From Sphingomonas sp. Leaf208 (GTDB lineage Bacteria; Pseudomonadota; Alphaproteobacteria; Sphingomonadales; Sphingomonadaceae), in the NCBI RefSeq assembly GCF_001421415.1, contig NZ_LMKH01000012.1:418597-482596 (forward strand): a stretch of 64,000 bases of DNA. Reading direction: 5' to 3'. The notes beneath the pieces were generated by a model. The model was not told where the DNA came from and did no database searches. It saw only the letters and a list, made by a program, of their open reading frames with translations. The translations under genes were made by a program, and so were the position numbers. Below, piece by piece: positions 10,205-19,550 of this stretch (position 1 is its first letter; every line of letters starts with the position of its first letter).

Positions 10205-12727
10205 TTATCCTCTCAGGCTCGCGCCCTGTTTTGCCGCCGCTGCGACCACCTTATCGGCGATCGCCTTGATCTCGTCGTCGGTGAAGCTTTTGGCGGTCGG
10301 TTGCAGGACGACCTCGACCGCGACCGACTTATGGCCCTCTTCGACGCCCTGCCCGGTGAACACGTCGAACACGCGGGCCGAGACGATCGCGACCTTGTCC
10401 GCCCCCTTGACCGCGCGGACCAGCGTGTCGGTGGCGAGCGCCGCCGGCACGAGGAACGCGAAGTCTCGGCGGACGGCTTGCAGCGCGGGCGGCGTGTAGG
10501 CCGGACGCGCGAAGCCAGACGCACGCTTGGGCGGGATCGCGTCGAGGTAGACTTCTACCGCAGCGACCGCGCCGTCGAGGTCGAATGCCTTCAGCACCGA
10601 CGGATGGAGCATGCCGAAGCTTGCCAGAACCGTCTTCGGCCCGAGGCGTAGCGTGCCGGACTGGCCGGGGTGCCATGCATCGCCGGCCTCACCCCCTTCG
10701 GCTGCGCTCAGGACAGGCATGACTTGCAGGTTATCGACCGGCGCGCCCGACGCGGCGAGAAGCGCCAGCGCTTCGGCCTTCGCGTCATACGCGTCGAAGG
10801 TCGCTGCTTTCCCATCGCGCCAGCCGCGGGGGCGGCGGTCGCCGGCGAGGACTACGCCTAGCGTCGCGCGCTCGGCTTCGGCCAGGTAGCGGCGGCCGAT
10901 CTCGAACAGGCGGACGCTCTGCTGGCCGCGCTTGAGGTTGCGGCCGGTCGCTGCAAGCAGGCCGGGGAGCAGCGACGGGCGCATGACTTTCAGGTCTTCG
11001 CTGATCGGGTTGGCGAGCGTCCATGCGCCCCCACCGAACGGCGCAGCTTCGGCCTCCGAAAGGAAGCTCCACGTTACCGCCTCGTCGAGGCCGCGGGCAG
11101 CGGCCGCCCTGCGTGCGCGACGTTCGAGCTTCTGCTCGGGCGTGGCGGTCGGCTTGGCGACGCCGGGCATCCGCGGGAGCGGCGTCGAGGGGATATTGTC
11201 GATGCCCTCGATGCGGACGACCTCTTCGACGAGGTCGGCGGGACCGTCGACGTCGCGGCGCCAGGTCGGGATCGTGACCGGCCATTTGCCCTCGATCGTC
11301 GAGAACAGCGCGTCGCTGAACGCGTCGGCGCTCTTGATCGCGCCGATCGTGAAGCCGAGCGACAACAAGGTCCGCGCCTGGCGTTCGGGGGCGACGTGGA
11401 GGCCACCGAGGTCCGCGCTCAAGCGCGGATCGTAGTGGATCACGCGGGGTTCGAGCGGGGGTTCGCCCGAGCGGGTGACGTCGCTGGCCGTGCCGCCGCA
11501 GATGTGGAGGACGAGCGCGGTGGCGATCGCCAGGCCGTCTTCGAGGAACGCCGGATCGACGCCGCGTTCGAAACGGCTGCGCGCGTCGGAGGTGAGCGTC
11601 AGCTTCTGGCCGGTGCGGGCGATGTGGTCGGGATCGAAATACGCGCATTCGATCAGCACGTCGGTGGTGTCCGCCGAGACGCCCGAATGCTCGCCGCCCA
11701 TGACGCCGCCGATGTCGTGCACGGCCGCGTCGTCGGCGATGACGGTCATGGTCGCGTCGAGCGTGTAGGTCTTGCCGTCGAGCGCGACGACCTGCTCGCC
11801 GTCCTTTGCCTTGCGCGCGACGAGGCCGCCGGAGAGTTTGGCGCGGTCGTAGACGTGCAACGGGCGGCCGAGGTCGATCATCAGATAGTTGGTAATGTCG
11901 ACGAGCGCGGAGATGGGCTTCTGGCCGATCGCGATGAGGCTGCGACGCATCCACTCGGGGGATTCGCCGTTGGTCACGCCGGTGACGGTCTGCGCGAAGA
12001 AGGCGGGGCAGCCTTCTGGGTCTAGCGTCGCGACATCGGGTCCGGATCCGGTCCTTGCTCCGTCATTGCCGCGACGGCTGGGATCGAGTTCGCCGTCTGC
12101 CACTGCCGCGCCTTGGGTCCCGGCGTCCGCCGGGATGACGGAGGGGGTGGGAATGGTCAGGGGTGTGAGCGTGCCGAGGCCGGCGGCGGCAAGGTCTCGG
12201 GCGATGCCGCGGACGCCCATGCAGTCCTGGCGGTTGGGCGTGATCGCGACGTCGATGACCGGGTCGGTGAGGCCGGCATAGTCCGGGTACGCGGTGCCGA
12301 TCGGGGCGTCTTCGGGCAGTTCGATGATGCCGTCGTGATCCTCGCCGAGTTCCAGCTCACGCGTCGAGCACATCATGCCGTTCGATTCGACGCCGCGGAT
12401 GCTGGCGAGCTTGAGCGTCACGTCGAGGCCGGGGACGTACGTGCCGGGCGCGCCGAACACGCCGACCAGGCCGGCGCGTGCGTTGGGGGCACCGCAGACG
12501 ACTTGGAGCGGACCGTTACCGGCGTCGACCGACAGGATCTGCAGCTTGTCGGCCTGCGGGTGGCGTTCGGCGCTGAGGACCTTGGCAATCTTGAACGCGG
12601 CGAGCTTCTCGCCGGGGTTCTCGACGCCTTCGACTTCGAGGCCGATGCGGGTCAGCGCCTCGACGATCTGGTCGAGGGTGGCGGTGGTTTCGAGGTGCTG
12701 CTTGAGCCAGCTGAGGGTGAACTTCAT
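10205..12727 (-). CDS. pheT: phenylalanine-tRNA ligase beta subunit, with two in-frame repeat insertions
   Basis: Beta subunit of the heterotetrameric PheRS (editing and tRNA binding). The 840 residues start [12 protein letters not shown], have a tRNA-binding OB domain (residues about 40-150), B5/B3-4 editing core and the C-terminal ferredoxin-like anticodon domain ([11 protein letters not shown]). It is about 40 residues longer than the usual roughly 800. The excess is explained by repeat DNA read in frame at residues about 195-223 ([10 protein letters not shown] and following) and about 671-679 (PVLSAAEGG). ATG 12727 overlaps the pheS stop by 4 bp. Presumably both inserts fall in surface loops, since the gene is essential. 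Confidence 0.95.
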   Translation of the reverse strand: MKFTLSWLKQHLETTATLDQIVEALTRIGLEVEGVENPGEKLAAFKIAKVLSAERHPQADKLQILSVDAGNGPLQVVCGAPNARAGLVGVFGAPGTYVPGLDVTLKLASIRGVESNGMMCSTRELELGEDHDGIIELPEDAPIGTAYPDYAGLTDPVIDVAITPNRQDCMGVRGIARDLAAAGLGTLTPLTIPTPSVIPADAGTQGAAVADGELDPSRRGNDGARTGSGPDVATLDPEGCPAFFAQTVTGVTNGESPEWMRRSLIAIGQKPISALVDITNYLMIDLGRPLHVYDRAKLSGGLVARKAKDGEQVVALDGKTYTLDATMTVIADDAAVHDIGGVMGGEHSGVSADTTDVLIECAYFDPDHIARTGQKLTLTSDARSRFERGVDPAFLEDGLAIATALVLHICGGTASDVTRSGEPPLEPRVIHYDPRLSADLGGLHVAPERQARTLLSLGFTIGAIKSADAFSDALFSTIEGKWPVTIPTWRRDVDGPADLVEEVVRIEGIDNIPSTPLPRMPGVAKPTATPEQKLERRARRAAAARGLDEAVTWSFLSEAEAAPFGGGAWTLANPISEDLKVMRPSLLPGLLAATGRNLKRGQQSVRLFEIGRRYLAEAERATLGVVLAGDRRPRGWRDGKAATFDAYDAKAEALALLAASGAPVDNLQVMPVLSAAEGGEAGDAWHPGQSGTLRLGPKTVLASFGMLHPSVLKAFDLDGAVAAVEVYLDAIPPKRASGFARPAYTPPALQAVRRDFAFLVPAALATDTLVRAVKGADKVAIVSARVFDVFTGQGVEEGHKSVAVEVVLQPTAKSFTDDEIKAIADKVVAAAAKQGASLRG
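10690..10716. repeat. repeat family E inside pheT
   Basis: CCCCCTTCGGCTGCGCTCAGGACAGG; its reverse strand, read as the pheT reading frame, gives PVLSAAEGG. This short repeat (CCTGTCCTGAGC-GCAGCCGAAGG) is a well-known dispersed motif in sphingomonads. Here it is tolerated inside an essential gene. Confidence 0.65.
12060..12140. repeat. repeat family D inside pheT
   Basis: The right half GGGTCCCGGCGTCCGCCGGG-ATGACGG is identical to intergenic family D copies. The left half (CGTCATTGCCGCGACGGCTG-GGATC) is a diverged inverted partner. Translated in the pheT frame it gives [10 protein letters not shown], then [10 protein letters not shown]. It adds roughly 27-29 residues without breaking the frame. 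Confidence 0.75.
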
Positions 12728-13845
12728 GCGCCGACTCCGCCGGACAAGGTGGGGACGTCGAGGCTCGAAAAGCCGTAATGCTTGAGCCAGCGGATATCGC
12801 CGTCGAAGAACGGGCGGAGGTCGTCCATGCCGTATTTGAGCATCGCGAGCCGGTCGATCCCGCAGCCGAACGCGAAGCCCTGCCATTCGTCGGGGTCGAG
12901 CCCGCAGGCTTCGATCACCTTGCGGTGGACCATGCCCGAGCCGAGAATCTCGAGCCAGCCATCGGGTTCGGCGCCGCCGACGACGCGCTTGCCCTTCACC
13001 AGCGTGTAGCCGACGTCGATCTCGACCGACGGCTCGGTGAAGGGGAAGTAGCTCGGGCGCAGGCGGAGGACGATGTCGTCGCGCTCGAAGAACGCCTTCA
13101 CGAACGTCTCGAGCGTCCACTTCAGGTGGCCAAGCGTGATGCCCTTGTCGATCACGAGGCCCTCGACCTGGTGGAACATCGGCGTATGCGTCGCGTCCGA
13201 GTCCGAGCGGTAGGTGCGGCCCGGCGCGATGATGCGGATCGGGGGTTTCTGGTTCAACATCGTGCGGATCTGTACCGGCGAGGTATGCGTGCGGAGGAGC
13301 ATCCGCCTCGCGGGCTCACCGTCGCCCGCATCAGCGTCGTCTAACTTACCATCTGACGACGCCATATAGAACGTATCGTGCATCGCACGCGCCGGGTGGG
13401 ACTCAGGAATATTTAGCGCAGTGAAGTTGTGCCAGTCGTCCTCGATCTCGGGACCGGTCGCGACCGCGAAGCCGAGGTCGGCGAAGATCTCGGCGAGTTC
13501 GTCCATGACCTGGCTGACCGGGTGGATCGTGCCGGCGGGCGTCGCGTCGGCGGGGAGCGTCATGTCGAGCGTTTCGCTGGCGAGGCGCGCGTCGAGCGCG
13601 GCGCGTTCGAGCGTGGCTTTGCGCTCGGCGATGCCGTTGGCGACGGCTTCGCGGAGCCCCTGGATCAGCGGGCCCTGCACGAGGCGTTCGTCCGACGTCA
13701 TCTTGCCGAGCGTCTTTAGCAGCGCGGTGATCGTGCCCTGCTTGCCGAGCGCCTCGACCCGGCACGCATCGAGCGCGTCGAGGCCGGATGCGGCGGCGAT
13801 CGCCGTCAACATGTGGTCGCGCATCTGGTTCAGGTCTTGCGTCAC
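12724..13845 (-). CDS. pheS: phenylalanine-tRNA ligase alpha subunit
   Basis: Catalytic alpha subunit of PheRS (373 residues), which charges tRNA-Phe. The N-terminal coiled-coil (residues 1-90) is followed by the class II core: motif 1 region [19 protein letters not shown], motif 2 [19 protein letters not shown], and motif 3 [17 protein letters not shown]. The GTG start at 13845 is preceded by GGGAG at proper spacing. The start lies only 1 bp after the stop of the GIY-YIG gene, and the stop overlaps pheT, so the three genes look like one transcript. Confidence 0.96.
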   Translation of the reverse strand: MTQDLNQMRDHMLTAIAAASGLDALDACRVEALGKQGTITALLKTLGKMTSDERLVQGPLIQGLREAVANGIAERKATLERAALDARLASETLDMTLPADATPAGTIHPVSQVMDELAEIFADLGFAVATGPEIEDDWHNFTALNIPESHPARAMHDTFYMASSDGKLDDADAGDGEPARRMLLRTHTSPVQIRTMLNQKPPIRIIAPGRTYRSDSDATHTPMFHQVEGLVIDKGITLGHLKWTLETFVKAFFERDDIVLRLRPSYFPFTEPSVEIDVGYTLVKGKRVVGGAEPDGWLEILGSGMVHRKVIEACGLDPDEWQGFAFGCGIDRLAMLKYGMDDLRPFFDGDIRWLKHYGFSSLDVPTLSGGVGA

Positions 13846-13846
13846 G

Positions 13847-14176
13847 TCATACTCCCAGGGCGGGTTCGGTCAGGCGGGGCAGCCCGAGGCCGATACCCAG
13901 ATCGTCCCAATTTTCGTTGTGCGCTTCGATCAGCTCGATCTTCCACGCTCTTCGCCATTCCTTCAGCCGCTTCTCGCGAACGATCGCGGCCTCCATCGTG
14001 TCGAACATCTCGTAATAGGCGAGACGCTTGATGCCGTACCGGCGAGTGAAGCCGGGGATCAACCCCTCTCGGTGCTGAACGAGGCGTGCGAGGAGATTTG
14101 AGGTGACGCCGATGTAGAGCGTGCCATGGCGGCGGGAGTGGAGGATGTAGACGCACGGCTGAAAGGTTTCGCGCAT
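13847..14176 (-). CDS. GIY-YIG nuclease family protein
   Basis: A 109-residue single-domain GIY-YIG protein (YhbQ/UPF0213-like). [20 protein letters not shown] carries the two signature strands, with ARLVQHREG and [15 protein letters not shown] after them. Small proteins of this type are structure-specific nucleases of unclear role. ATG 14176 is chosen because the upstream in-frame extension (GPGVRRDDG) is translated family D repeat. The gene is packed against pheS with a 1-bp gap, an unusual partner for pheST that could give translational coupling. Confidence 0.85.
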   Translation of the reverse strand: MRETFQPCVYILHSRRHGTLYIGVTSNLLARLVQHREGLIPGFTRRYGIKRLAYYEMFDTMEAAIVREKRLKEWRRAWKIELIEAHNENWDDLGIGLGLPRLTEPALGV

Positions 14177-14230
14177 TTTCGTGCTCCCCTGATCACCGCG
14201 TCCCGGATCTTTTAAATCCGTGATTATAAC

Positions 14231-14339
14231 CCCGTCATCCCGGCGGACGCCGGGACCCACGGTAGCGGGCCGGGTGGTGGTAGCACGTTATCGCCGGGTC
14301 CGCGTTAACCGTGGGTCCCGGCGTTCGCCGGGATGACGG
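14231..14339. repeat. palindromic repeat family D, copy 1 (inverted pair)
   Basis: CCCGTCATCCCGGCGGACGC-CGGGACCCACGG and its inverted partner CCGTGGGTCCCGGCGTTCGC-CGGGATGACGG about 45 bp apart. Related copies are at 12060-12140 (in pheT), 17511-17541 and 17744-17834. The rest of the interval 14177-14508 holds only this pair and the rplT terminator. Confidence 0.8.
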
Positions 14340-14454
14340 ATGGGGGTTTAGGCGGAACGGAGGCTAGGGATCGAGGATTGAGTTTGCGGTTGCGGTTTGC
14401 ATGGTGAAACATCGCCTTCCACCAGCGCTCAAACACCCCGCCAGAACGCAGAAA

Positions 14455-14482
14455 GGGCGCCGGTGGTCTCCCACCGACGCCC
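14455..14482 (-). terminator. terminator after rplT
   Basis: GGGCGCCGGTGG and CCACCGACGCCC form a 12-bp stem (one mismatch) around TCTC, 26 bp past the rplT stop; on the minus strand it is followed by TTTC. Confidence 0.7.
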
Positions 14483-14508
14483 TCCCAAACCTAACCTTAG
14501 TCGCGAAA

Positions 14509-14874
14509 TTACGCGGCCTGGGGGAGAGCCGCCTTCACCTGGGCGACGATCGCGCTGAACGCAGCGCCCTCGTGCATGGCGATGTCGGCCAGGACCTTCC
14601 GGTCGAGTTCGATCCCTGCGAGCTTCACGCCGTGCATGAACTGCGAATACGTCAGACCTTCGGCGCGGACGCCAGCGTTGATGCGCTGGATCCAGAGGCC
14701 ACGGAACGTGCGCTTCTTAACCTTGCGGTCGCGGTAAGCGTACTGTCCGGCCTTCTCGACGGCCTGACGGGCGATGCGGATGGTGTTCTTGCGACGGCCG
14801 TAATAGCCCTTCGCCTGAACCAAAATACGCTTGTGCTTGGCGCGGGTGGTAACACCCCGTTTTACGCGTGCCAT
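14509..14874 (-). CDS. rplT: 50S ribosomal protein L20
   Basis: A 121-residue ribosomal protein, very basic and colinear with L20: [19 protein letters not shown] at the start, then [20 protein letters not shown] and [20 protein letters not shown], ending in the globular C-terminal half. L20 nucleates 50S assembly by binding 23S rRNA and in many bacteria represses its own operon. It lies 19 bp after rpmI, as expected for rpmI-rplT. infC, often upstream, is absent here. Confidence 0.98.
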   Translation of the reverse strand: MARVKRGVTTRAKHKRILVQAKGYYGRRKNTIRIARQAVEKAGQYAYRDRKVKKRTFRGLWIQRINAGVRAEGLTYSQFMHGVKLAGIELDRKVLADIAMHEGAAFSAIVAQVKAALPQAA

Positions 14875-14893
14875 TGTCTAATTCCTTCTCAGC

Positions 14894-15097
14894 TCAACGC
14901 AGGCCGTAAGGCGCCCAGGCCTTCACTGCTGCGGTATCGGCCTTCGACAGCAGCTTGGTGCCGCGGTTCTGACGGATGTACTTGCCGTTGTGATGCGCCA
15001 GACGGTGACGCTTGCCGGCGACGCCGTGCTTGAGCAGGCCGGTGGCGGTGAGCTTGAAGCGTTTCTTGACGCCGCTCTTGGTCTTCAGCTTGGGCAT
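14894..15097 (-). CDS. rpmI: 50S ribosomal protein L35
   Basis: A 67-residue L35: MPKLKTKSGVKKRFKLTATG and KHGVAGKRHRLAHHNGKYIR match the family along its full length. ATG 15097 is preceded by GAAAGGAT. First gene of the rpmI-rplT pair; the gene upstream is the divergent AsmA-like gene rather than infC. Confidence 0.97.
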   Translation of the reverse strand: MPKLKTKSGVKKRFKLTATGLLKHGVAGKRHRLAHHNGKYIRQNRGTKLLSKADTAAVKAWAPYGLR

Positions 15098-15265
15098 TTT
15101 TATCCTTTCGGTTACGAAGGAGGACGCTGAAATCGCCGCGGCAGCCCACACTGGCCGGGCGATTCGTAGAACGCGTTCCCTTCGAGGAAGCGGGCCGCAT
15201 AGACGCAATGATCCGCCATATCAACCGTTGTGGAACTGACGCGGCTGTCGTGCGATAGGCCAAGC

Positions 15266-17401
15266 ATGGACGACAACCCGACGCAGCCGATCGAGACCCC
15301 TTCCACGGCCCCGGAAGCAGCCTCCGCGCAAAAACGTCGCAAGCGGCGGATACTGCGCAACATCCTGCTCGGGATCATCGCGGTCGTCGTCGCGATCTGG
15401 CTGGTGCTGTACATCACCAAGGGGCGCTTCCTGAAGCATCCGTTCGAGCGCGTCGTCGGGTCGCTGACGCACCGGACGCTGACCGTGCGCGGCGATTTCC
15501 AGCTCTATTTCGCGCCGTTCCGCATCAAGCTGTACGCGGAGAATTTCACGCTCTCGAATCCCGACTGGGCGAGCAAGCCCAATTTGTTCCAGGCGGACAA
15601 GCTCGACACGCGGATCGCGCCGCTGTCGCTGCTCTTCGGCAAGCGGCGGCTCTACTGGCTCGATCTCGTCAACGGCGCGGTCGACCTGGAGTGGAACGCG
15701 GCGCATTCGGCGAACACCTGGACGTTCTCGAACAAGAAGGGTGGCAAGCCACTCGAATTCCCGCGGATCGACGTGGCGACGGTGACCGGCACGACGGTCC
15801 GCTATCTCGATCCGCGGATGCGCGTGCTGGCGGACCTGAAGGTCGCCGACATCCGCTCGGTCGATGCAACGATCGGCCGCGCGGTCGGACTGACGGGCAA
15901 GGGGCGGTTGCGCGAGACGCCGTTCACCGTGACGGCGCAACTCCTGTCGCCGGATGCGACCGCCAATCGCGGGCAGAACAAGCTGGTCGCGCGGGCGCGG
16001 GCGGCGGGGAACATCATCGACGTCGCGGGCACGCTGCCGAGCATCGCCGATGTCGAGAACGTGCCGCTCGCCGTCACCGCACGTGGCGCAAACCTGTCGA
16101 CGCTGCTGGGCGTGATCGACGTCGCGATCCCGAACACGCGGACCTACAAACTGCGCGCGCAACTCATCAAGCAGGGCGACGAATACGCCTTCACGCACCT
16201 GCGTGGCTTTGCGGGCCGGACCGATCTTGCGGGCAAGCTGACGATTACCAACGGCGCGCGCATCCATCTCGATTCGGTGCTCACGACCAAAAGCCTCGAC
16301 ATCATCGATGCGGCCCCGTTCATCGGCTTCAATCCCGACATCGTCGAGTCGCGCGGCGCAGTGGCTGCCGCTGCCGCGACGGGCGCCGCGCCACAGCGCC
16401 TGTTGCCCGACGGGAATCTGCCAGTCGCGACGATGCAGATCTTCGATGCCGACCTGAAATGGACGATCGGCGTGGTGAGATCGCGCAACCTGCCGATCTC
16501 GAACATCGACTTGACGCTCGACCTGGAGCGGGGGCGGTTGGCGCTGTCGCCGCTGACCTTCTCGATGGCGCGCGGGAACGTGGCCTCGGACGTCATCTTC
16601 GATACGCGCGCCCGGCCGAGCGCGGTCTCGTACGATATCCGCCTTGCGCCGACGCCGCTGGGGCGGTTGCTCAAGGGCTATGGGCTGACCGAGGCCGGGA
16701 CGACGGGTACGGTCAAGGGTCGCATCAAACTTGATGGCCGGGGCGACTCGATCCACGATTCGCTGGCGTCGTCGCGCGGGCGGATCGCGTTCGTGTTGCC
16801 GTCAGGGGCGCTTTCGGTGCGCAACGTTCAGTTGGCTGAACTCGACATCGGCACGTTCGCGCAGCGGATGTTCCAGGGGAAGCTCGACGAGCCGGTACAC
16901 ATCAATTGCGGACTGATCGGCTTTACCGTGCGCGGCGGTGTCGCGGCGGCGGACCCGATCCTGATCGACACGCGCAAGAACGTGATCGTTGGCCGTGGCG
17001 GTTTCAGCTTCCGCAACGAGGCGGTGGATCTGGCGTTTCGGGCGGATTCGAAGAAGTTCAGCCTGTTCGCGGGGCAGTCGCCGGTCGGGGTCGGCGGTTT
17101 GTTTGCGGCGCCTAAGCTCAGCGTGATCTCGAAGGATCTGCTTGCGCGGGTCGGGAGCGGACTGGGGCTGGCGTTGGTGGCGACGCCGGTCGCGGGGATC
17201 CTGGCGTTCGTCGATGTCGGCGATGCGAAGTCTACCGCGTGCGGGCCGGTGCTCTCCGGGGCTACGGCGGCGGCGCAGCGGACTACCAAGGGCCAGCCGC
17301 GTGACGACGTGGGGCATGGGACGACCGCCAAGGCCGAGGACGGGAAGACGTCTGACGCGGAGCGGAAGGGGCAGCGGAAGAAGTTTCTGGGGATCTTCTG
17401 A
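15266..17401 (+). CDS. AsmA family inner-membrane/periplasmic protein
   Basis: A 711-residue protein with a cytoplasmic N-terminus rich in Lys/Arg (QKRRKRRILRN), one TM helix (ILLGIIAVVVAIWLVLYI, residues about 41-58) and a long periplasmic region of repeating beta-groove sequence, as in AsmA/YhjG bridge-like proteins implicated in phospholipid transport to the outer membrane. An AsmA core (NLFQADKLDTRIAPLSLLFG near the start and FSFRNEAVDLAFRADSKKFS near the end) is clear. The C-terminus is a charged Lys/Glu tail. ATG 15266 is chosen over 15230 because it gives the typical polar start MDDNPTQP. Confidence 0.85.
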   Translation: MDDNPTQPIETPSTAPEAASAQKRRKRRILRNILLGIIAVVVAIWLVLYITKGRFLKHPFERVVGSLTHRTLTVRGDFQLYFAPFRIKLYAENFTLSNPDWASKPNLFQADKLDTRIAPLSLLFGKRRLYWLDLVNGAVDLEWNAAHSANTWTFSNKKGGKPLEFPRIDVATVTGTTVRYLDPRMRVLADLKVADIRSVDATIGRAVGLTGKGRLRETPFTVTAQLLSPDATANRGQNKLVARARAAGNIIDVAGTLPSIADVENVPLAVTARGANLSTLLGVIDVAIPNTRTYKLRAQLIKQGDEYAFTHLRGFAGRTDLAGKLTITNGARIHLDSVLTTKSLDIIDAAPFIGFNPDIVESRGAVAAAAATGAAPQRLLPDGNLPVATMQIFDADLKWTIGVVRSRNLPISNIDLTLDLERGRLALSPLTFSMARGNVASDVIFDTRARPSAVSYDIRLAPTPLGRLLKGYGLTEAGTTGTVKGRIKLDGRGDSIHDSLASSRGRIAFVLPSGALSVRNVQLAELDIGTFAQRMFQGKLDEPVHINCGLIGFTVRGGVAAADPILIDTRKNVIVGRGGFSFRNEAVDLAFRADSKKFSLFAGQSPVGVGGLFAAPKLSVISKDLLARVGSGLGLALVATPVAGILAFVDVGDAKSTACGPVLSGATAAAQRTTKGQPRDDVGHGTTAKAEDGKTSDAERKGQRKKFLGIF

Positions 17402-17510
17402 GGGGATGGGGAGGATGGTACGCCCCCCCCTTCCCTAGCTCACTTATCCTGGCGTCAGGCGGGCGTCGGTTCTGATGGTTGGGCTTGCGCAGGCGGTTAG
17501 CGTTGCGTGT

Positions 17511-17541
17511 CCATGGGTCCCGGCGTCCGCCGGGATGACGG
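17511..17541. repeat. repeat family D, single copy
   Basis: CCATGGGTCCCGGCGTCCGC-CGGGATGACGG, a lone half of family D in the 583-bp gap between the AsmA gene and hisN. The whole gap 17402-17984 consists of repeats D, a heptamer tandem array, D again, and family B; no gene is seen in it. Confidence 0.75.
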
Positions 17542-17591
17542 ATGAGTGTGTGAGAGCGGGGCTTGGTGGTGAACATACGGGCCGGTTGCTG

Positions 17592-17626
17592 CCGGTGTCC
17601 GGTGTCCGGTGTCCGGTGTCCGGTGT
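17592..17626. repeat. tandem heptamer CCGGTGT x5
   Basis: Five perfect consecutive copies of CCGGTGT. A short tandem array such as this can change copy number by slippage; it lies in non-coding DNA between repeat elements. Confidence 0.9.
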
Positions 17627-17743
17627 CCCACGTAGATATGAAGTACATGCGCTGTTCAAGCCGGATCGCGGCGTTCGAGCTGGATAGCGGCTTGGCTACG
17701 ACGCTGCCGTCGCTAAGCACTTACTCCTCACCACACCAACCCC

Positions 17744-17834
17744 GTCACCCCGGCGGACGCCGGGGCCCATGGTTGGGTCCGCCCAGACGGATAGCGCTCC
17801 GTGTCCATGGGTCCCGGCGTCCGCCGGGATGACG
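17744..17834. repeat. palindromic repeat family D, inverted pair
   Basis: CCCCGTCACCCCGGCGGACG-CCGGGGCCCATGG and, after a 40-bp spacer, CCATGGGTCCCGGCGTCCGC-CGGGATGACGG in inverted orientation. Confidence 0.8.
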
Positions 17835-17883
17835 GCGAGGGGTGATGATGTGGGGGCGTTGCGGTTTGCGGTGACGTCTTTTG

Positions 17884-17980
17884 CCCCTCCCGCTTGCGGA
17901 AGTGGGGAGGGCTGATCGCGTGCCGGACGCCAGTACGTACGTCGTGCCCTCCCCTGACCCCTCCCGCGGGCGGGAGGGGA
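17884..17980. repeat. palindromic repeat family B, copy 1
   Basis: CCCCTCCCGCTTGCGG at one end, CGCCAGTACGTACGTCG in the middle and CCCTCCCCTGACCCCTCCCG near the other end. The same block order is found inside recF at 42653-42752. It ends 4 bp before the hisN stop codon. Confidence 0.8.
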
Positions 17981-17984
17981 AGCT

Positions 17985-18827
17985 TTAGCCGTGGTCGTGG
18001 CCGTCATGGGCATCGTGATCGTGCCCGTCATCCTGCAACCGGTGCATCGCCTCGAGCACGTCGTCCATTCGCGCGGGGTCGCCGATCGCGAGCACATGAC
18101 CTTCGCTGTCTGCGGTCAGCGGGTCGCCGTTCCAGTCGCACATGCGGCCGCCGGCGCCTTCAACTACCGGCACAAGGGCGGCGAAGTCGTAGAGCTTCAG
18201 GCCTGACTCGCAAACCACGTCGAGATGGCCGCTAGCGAGCAGGCCGTAATTGTAGCAGTCGCCGCCATATACGGGACCTTGCCGCGGGTTGCCGCCCGAG
18301 ATCGCCGCGACCAGCGCCAAGTAATGCGGCACGTCGACCTCGTCGAACAGATGCGGGCTGGTGGTGGCGATCGTCGATCCTGCCAGTTCGCGGCAGGTGC
18401 GGGTACGGACCGGTACGCCGTTCAAAGTGGTCGGACGCCCCGCGACACCGACCCAACGCTCGCGCTGGATCGGCTGGTCGATGATCCCGAGTACCGGCCA
18501 GCCATCCTCGACAAGCGCGATCAACGTCCCGAAGATCGCGCGCCCGACGGTGAAGCTGCGCGTGCCGTCGATCGGGTCGAGCACCCATTTGCGGTTGGTG
18601 ACGCCCGTCTTCTCGCCAAACTCCTCGCCGATGATGCCGTCGCCCGAGCGCTCGGCGTCGAGCAACCGGCGCATCACCGATTCGGCCTCGCGGTCGGCGC
18701 GGGTGACGGGAGATTGGTCGTCCTTGATCTCGACGCCGTGCTCATGGCGGAAATAGGGTCGGATGACGTGGCCCGCAGCATCCGCGAGGCGGTGCGCGAG
18801 ATCGATATCGGCTTGGGTTACTGGCAT
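17985..18827 (-). CDS. hisN: inositol-monophosphatase family, histidinol-phosphatase-like
   Basis: A 280-residue Mg-dependent sugar-phosphatase-fold enzyme. Metal motifs: GEEFGEK (motif A glutamates), WVLDPIDGTRSF (motif B) and GGDCYNYGLLASGHLDVVCE-type motif C with YDFAALVPVVEGAGG. The sequence is closest to HisN-type histidinol phosphatases (histidine biosynthesis), though inositol or 3'-phosphoadenosine substrates cannot be excluded. The C-terminus carries an odd His/Asp-rich tail, DDGHDHDAHDGHDHG, which looks like a metal-binding appendage. Confidence 0.8.
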   Translation of the reverse strand: MPVTQADIDLAHRLADAAGHVIRPYFRHEHGVEIKDDQSPVTRADREAESVMRRLLDAERSGDGIIGEEFGEKTGVTNRKWVLDPIDGTRSFTVGRAIFGTLIALVEDGWPVLGIIDQPIQRERWVGVAGRPTTLNGVPVRTRTCRELAGSTIATTSPHLFDEVDVPHYLALVAAISGGNPRQGPVYGGDCYNYGLLASGHLDVVCESGLKLYDFAALVPVVEGAGGRMCDWNGDPLTADSEGHVLAIGDPARMDDVLEAMHRLQDDGHDHDAHDGHDHG

Positions 18828-18917
18828 ATTTCCAGCCTATCGAGCGCAAGCGCCACGGGCAATGGACGGATCGTTCGTGCCAGCGTAGGTCATTGCAATC
18901 CAACCGGAGTATCATCC

Positions 18918-19457
18918 ATGCGCCTCGTCTCGACACTTGCCACTGCCGCTGCCCTCCTCGTCGCGGCGCCTGCGCTGGCGGCACTCGCACCCGGCGCCAA
19001 GGCTCCGGATTTCACCACGCGCGGCGCGATCGCCGGCAAGGTTTTTACCGTCCACCTCGCCGAACAGCTGAAGAAGGGCCCGGTCGTGCTCTACTTCTTC
19101 CCGGCGGCCTACACCGGCGGCTGCAACGCCGAGGCGCATGCTTTTGCGGAAGCGATCCCGGCGTTCACCAAGGCAGGCGCGACCGTGATCGGCATGTCGG
19201 CCGACAATGTCGAGACGCTCAGCAAGTTCTCCGCTGAGAAGTGCGCGGGCAAGTTCGCGGTCGCCAGCGCCGGGCCGAACGTGGTCAAGGGCTACGACGT
19301 CGCGCTCGGCAAGCAGATGGCCGGGCGCGACATCACCAAGCGCACCAGCTACGTCATCGCCAAGGACGGCCGCATCGCGTTCGTGCATGACGAGATGAAC
19401 CCCGAGGCGCATGTCTCGACGACGCTGGCTGCGGTCCAGAAGCTGACGGGCAAGTAA
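18918..19457 (+). CDS. exported peroxiredoxin
   Basis: A 179-residue AhpC/TSA-type peroxiredoxin with an N-terminal signal peptide (residues 1-22, ending APALAALAP), so probably periplasmic. The active-site region reads FFPAAYTGGCNAEAH; the cysteine is the peroxidatic residue, with Gly where the more usual motif has Pro (TPGC). A second cysteine (EKCAGKF) may resolve the sulfenate. ATG 18918. A strong stem-loop terminator follows. Confidence 0.85.
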   Translation: MRLVSTLATAAALLVAAPALAALAPGAKAPDFTTRGAIAGKVFTVHLAEQLKKGPVVLYFFPAAYTGGCNAEAHAFAEAIPAFTKAGATVIGMSADNVETLSKFSAEKCAGKFAVASAGPNVVKGYDVALGKQMAGRDITKRTSYVIAKDGRIAFVHDEMNPEAHVSTTLAAVQKLTGK

Positions 19458-19465
19458 TGATCGAT

Positions 19466-19495
19466 ACCGGACCGGCAAATACCTGCCGGTCCGGT
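19466..19495 (+). terminator. terminator after peroxiredoxin gene
   Basis: Perfect 12-bp arms ACCGGACCGGCA / TGCCGGTCCGGT around a 6-base loop, 8 bp after the stop codon; no long T run, but the stem is very stable. Confidence 0.65.
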
Positions 19496-19550
19496 GACAT
19501 TATGATAACGCTTTCGGGTCTATCGCTTTGGCGGGGACGCGGGGGATGAC

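Noticed and set aside
9021..17980. Repeats considered as a CRISPR array
   Set aside because: Copies are far apart, palindromic in pairs and lack equal spacers; no cas genes in the window.
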